A DNA stretch of 7,575 bases, from contig JANXSE010000278.1 in NCBI GenBank assembly GCA_025356695.1, positions 1-7,575 of the forward strand, in the 5' to 3' direction. The DNA is from Betaproteobacteria bacterium. Its GTDB lineage: Bacteria > Pseudomonadota > Gammaproteobacteria > Burkholderiales > SG8-41. Shown here piece after piece: positions 5,545-7,575 of this stretch; the stretch's first letter is position 1, and each line of letters starts with the position of its first letter. The translations under genes were made by a program, and so were the position numbers. The notes beneath the pieces were generated by a model, which was not told the DNA's origin, searched no databases, and saw nothing but the letters and a program-made list of their open reading frames with translations.

Positions 5545-7575
5545 TCAGCGACCGAACAAACCCTTGAGCTTGTCCTTGAGTTGGTCCTGGGCTTTGGCTT
5601 TGATTTCCTCGGTTTTCTTCTCGACCACCGCCTTGGCGGCGCCGGCCGCGATGCCGGCAAAATCGATCTTATATTGTGGCGCGGCAAACGTGCCGGTCAG
5701 TCGCACCGGTACCGTCACGCCGCTCAAATCCGACAGCTCCTTGCCGCCCTGTCCGCCGGCAGTTGCCACCACCGTCGCCTTGACGAGGTAATCGAGTTTC
5801 TCGTTGCCGATATCGATGTCGCCCTCGCCGCCCAGCCGCAGCAGCGGCGACTTGCCGGCGAGGTCGCTGTTGTGCGCAACGCCGTTCTTGATGCTGAAAG
5901 TCGCCGACAGCTCGGAAAAATCGGTTTTCTCGGTCTGGCTCGCGGCCTGGCTCTTCTCGCCTTTCAAGGCGCCGAGTTTCGCCTTCGCATCGCGGATCGC
6001 GCCGGCGATGTTGATGCCCTTGATCGCACCGTCGGCGAGCTTGATCGCGGCGCTGCCGTTGAGCGCCTTCTTGATCGCCGAAACGGTGGTGCCCTGTCCG
6101 CTCACATCGAGCAACACGTTGCCCTTGCCTTCAAGCGTCTCGAAGTTGGCCGCATCCTTGAGCAACGGCCCGACGTTGATACCGGTCAGCGTTTGTTTGA
6201 CGGTGACGACCGGTGTCGCTGTCGCCTGCAACGACAACGTCCCGCTCAATGAACCCTGATACAAATTTGCGGCGATCGGGCTGACGTCAAGACGGCCATC
6301 GGCCGCCTTGATGTCGACGCGCACGTTGGCCGCTTTGACGTTCGATATCTTGAGCGCCCCGATCTTGAGACTGCCATTGGCACGCAGCGTCTTCAGCGCC
6401 GACAAATCGAGCGCCTGCTCCGGCTGTGCCGATGCCGGCTTTTGCTCCGCCGCCGGCGCCGGCTGTTTGGGTGCGCCGTCTTTCTTCGGCAGATAGCGGT
6501 CGGCATCAAGCTGGTCGATATTGATGTCGAAGTTGTAAAACGGCGGCGTAAACTTCGCGAGACCGGCTTTGCCGCTAATGTTGCTGTCGTCGAATTTCGT
6601 CGCAAAGGTCAGGCTCGCGGTCTCCTTGATGAGATCGGCCAGCAACGCGCCGTTGACCGTGGCATCGATCGGATTTTTCGGCAGTTTCGGATTGTTGACG
6701 TTGATCGTCGCCACCAGTTTGGCCAGTTCTAAACGCTGCGCATCGATACTGCCGGCCAGCGGGCTAGTCACTTTGGCCTTGGTCGTCGTGCCATCCTGCT
6801 GCATGTCCACGCTCGCGGTAAATTCAGCCGCCTTGAAAGCCTGCGCATTGCCGTCGATCGCCGGCACGGCGAGCTTGACGACGAGTTTGCTTTTCGCGCC
6901 GTTGAGGGTGGCGTCGAGTGCGATTTTCTCGCCGCTGACCTTGTCTTTGGTGATGCCGAGTTTTGGAATCTCGAACTTGACGTCGAGGTCACCGCCCTCT
7001 TGCTTGCCGGTCGCCGCGATCGCCAGTTTAGAGATCACAAATTCCCTGCTGGCCAGCCTCGCATCGACATCGCCTTTGGCGCTCGCAACGAGATTGCTGA
7101 TGCCGGCGGCGAGCCCCTTGGCGCTGAAGTCGAGCCCGCTCAGTGCGTAATTCTGCTTGTCGAGGTCGAAGGTGACGGTCGTCTTCAGTGCAACGTCAAG
7201 ATTGATTTTGGGTTTGTCGCTTTGCACGTTCGCCGAGAATTCGATAGGGCTCGGCACGCCGCCGGCGATGCGGCCGGTTTTGAGATTGAGTTTGCTCAAT
7301 GCGTATTTCGTCCCGGCCGCTTCATCGGCATAGGTCACAGCAGCGTTTTCGATCGCAACGCGGGCGATGTCGATCTTCACCTGCGGCGCGGCGCTTTTCT
7401 CCGCCGGCGCCGGTGCAGCACCCGGCTTCCCGCCCGTGCCTGCCAGATCGTCGATGCTGGTCCGGCCGTCCTTCAAGCGCACGAAATTCGCGCGCAGGTT
7501 TTTGATTTCGACGGTGTCCACCACCACTTCTTTCGACAGCAACGGCAGAACTTTCAGCGAAACGCGCAGGTCATC
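5545..7575 (-). CDS. asmA: AsmA family protein, N-terminus outside the window (partial)
   Basis: The frame is open from the window edge (7575) to a TGA at 5545-5547, giving 676 residues without the start. An in-frame TTG at 7542 is not the true start, because the homologous sequence LRVSLKVLPLLSKEV runs through it. The visible part begins in the AsmA N-terminal region (DGRTSIDDLAG), continues as long beta-rich repeats, and ends with the conserved AsmA C-terminal module: FSELSATFSIKNGV, then VRLTGTFAAPQYKIDF, and a charged amphipathic tail ending LKGLFGR. Two Ala/Pro-rich linkers occur (about 7390-7435 and 6410-6480). The family, related to TamB/YhdP, consists of inner-membrane-anchored periplasmic proteins linked to outer-membrane assembly and phospholipid movement. 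The missing end should carry the signal anchor. mutY follows after one base. The exact AsmA subfamily is undetermined. Confidence 0.9.
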   Translation of the reverse strand, partial: DDLRVSLKVLPLLSKEVVVDTVEIKNLRANFVRLKDGRTSIDDLAGTGGKPGAAPAPAEKSAAPQVKIDIARVAIENAAVTYADEAAGTKYALSKLNLKTGRIAGGVPSPIEFSANVQSDKPKINLDVALKTTVTFDLDKQNYALSGLDFSAKGLAAGISNLVASAKGDVDARLASREFVISKLAIAATGKQEGGDLDVKFEIPKLGITKDKVSGEKIALDATLNGAKSKLVVKLAVPAIDGNAQAFKAAEFTASVDMQQDGTTTKAKVTSPLAGSIDAQRLELAKLVATINVNNPKLPKNPIDATVNGALLADLIKETASLTFATKFDDSNISGKAGLAKFTPPFYNFDINIDQLDADRYLPKKDGAPKQPAPAAEQKPASAQPEQALDLSALKTLRANGSLKIGALKISNVKAANVRVDIKAADGRLDVSPIAANLYQGSLSGTLSLQATATPVVTVKQTLTGINVGPLLKDAANFETLEGKGNVLLDVSGQGTTVSAIKKALNGSAAIKLADGAIKGINIAGAIRDAKAKLGALKGEKSQAASQTEKTDFSELSATFSIKNGVAHNSDLAGKSPLLRLGGEGDIDIGNEKLDYLVKATVVATAGGQGGKELSDLSGVTVPVRLTGTFAAPQYKIDFAGIAAGAAKAVVEKKTEEIKAKAQDQLKDKLKGLFGR

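Noticed and set aside
5545..5687. N-terminal extension of MutY rich in Arg, Lys, Pro and Ser
   Set aside because: It overlaps the conserved asmA C-terminus on the same strand in another frame, and the GTG at 5543 already gives a MutY of normal length.
5431..6252. Plus-strand open frame of 273 codons opposite mutY and asmA
   Set aside because: It crosses from one real gene to the next on the opposite strand and encodes low-complexity shadow sequence.
6410..6480. Ala/Pro/Gln-rich segment in AsmA as a frameshift or recombination scar
   Set aside because: The frame is uninterrupted on both sides and such linkers are common in AsmA-family proteins.

Overview
The window looks like ordinary, GC-rich chromosomal DNA from a betaproteobacterium. 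The main evidence is the order hpf (3' end) - ptsN - hprK - rapZ. An HPr kinase/phosphorylase gene placed between the nitrogen-PTS gene ptsN and rapZ is typical of Betaproteobacteria, whereas enterobacteria lack hprK and carry rpoN-hpf-ptsN-rapZ-npr. The HprK N-terminus also closely resembles the Neisseria type. I cannot fix the genus. Coding density is high and nearly all reading space is explained. I see no transposon, phage gene, CRISPR array, tRNA or rRNA.

Region 1 (1-2920, + strand) is one tightly packed transcription unit. The last codons of a probable hpf overlap ptsN by an ATGA. ptsN overlaps hprK by 8 bases, rapZ follows after 26 bases, and a free-standing LON substrate-binding-domain protein starts 2 bases after rapZ. 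The unit combines ribosome hibernation (Hpf), the regulatory nitrogen PTS (EIIA-Ntr), the HPr serine kinase/phosphorylase and the RapZ nucleotide-binding regulator. HPr and enzyme I, their expected partners, are not in the window.

Region 2 (2921-4469) holds two divergently transcribed genes. The first is 5-formyltetrahydrofolate cyclo-ligase (minus strand), with an unusual C-terminal tail of about 60 residues. The second is a secreted CPWC thioredoxin-fold protein (plus strand). Their 96-base divergent spacer carries two overlapping, oppositely oriented promoter-like elements that share their -10 bases. An inverted repeat lies inside the plus-strand promoter, whose predicted transcript would start almost at the ATG. 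The 101-base gap after the thioredoxin gene contains a short REP-like palindrome.

Region 3 (4470-7575, minus strand) is a two-gene unit: a large AsmA-family envelope protein whose N-terminus lies outside the window, followed one base after its stop by mutY (adenine DNA glycosylase), which uses a GTG start.

No undescribed multi-gene system is evident. The observations most worth checking are the C-terminal extension of the cyclo-ligase, the divergent promoter architecture, and a RapZ lacking the basic RNA-binding tail known from E. coli.
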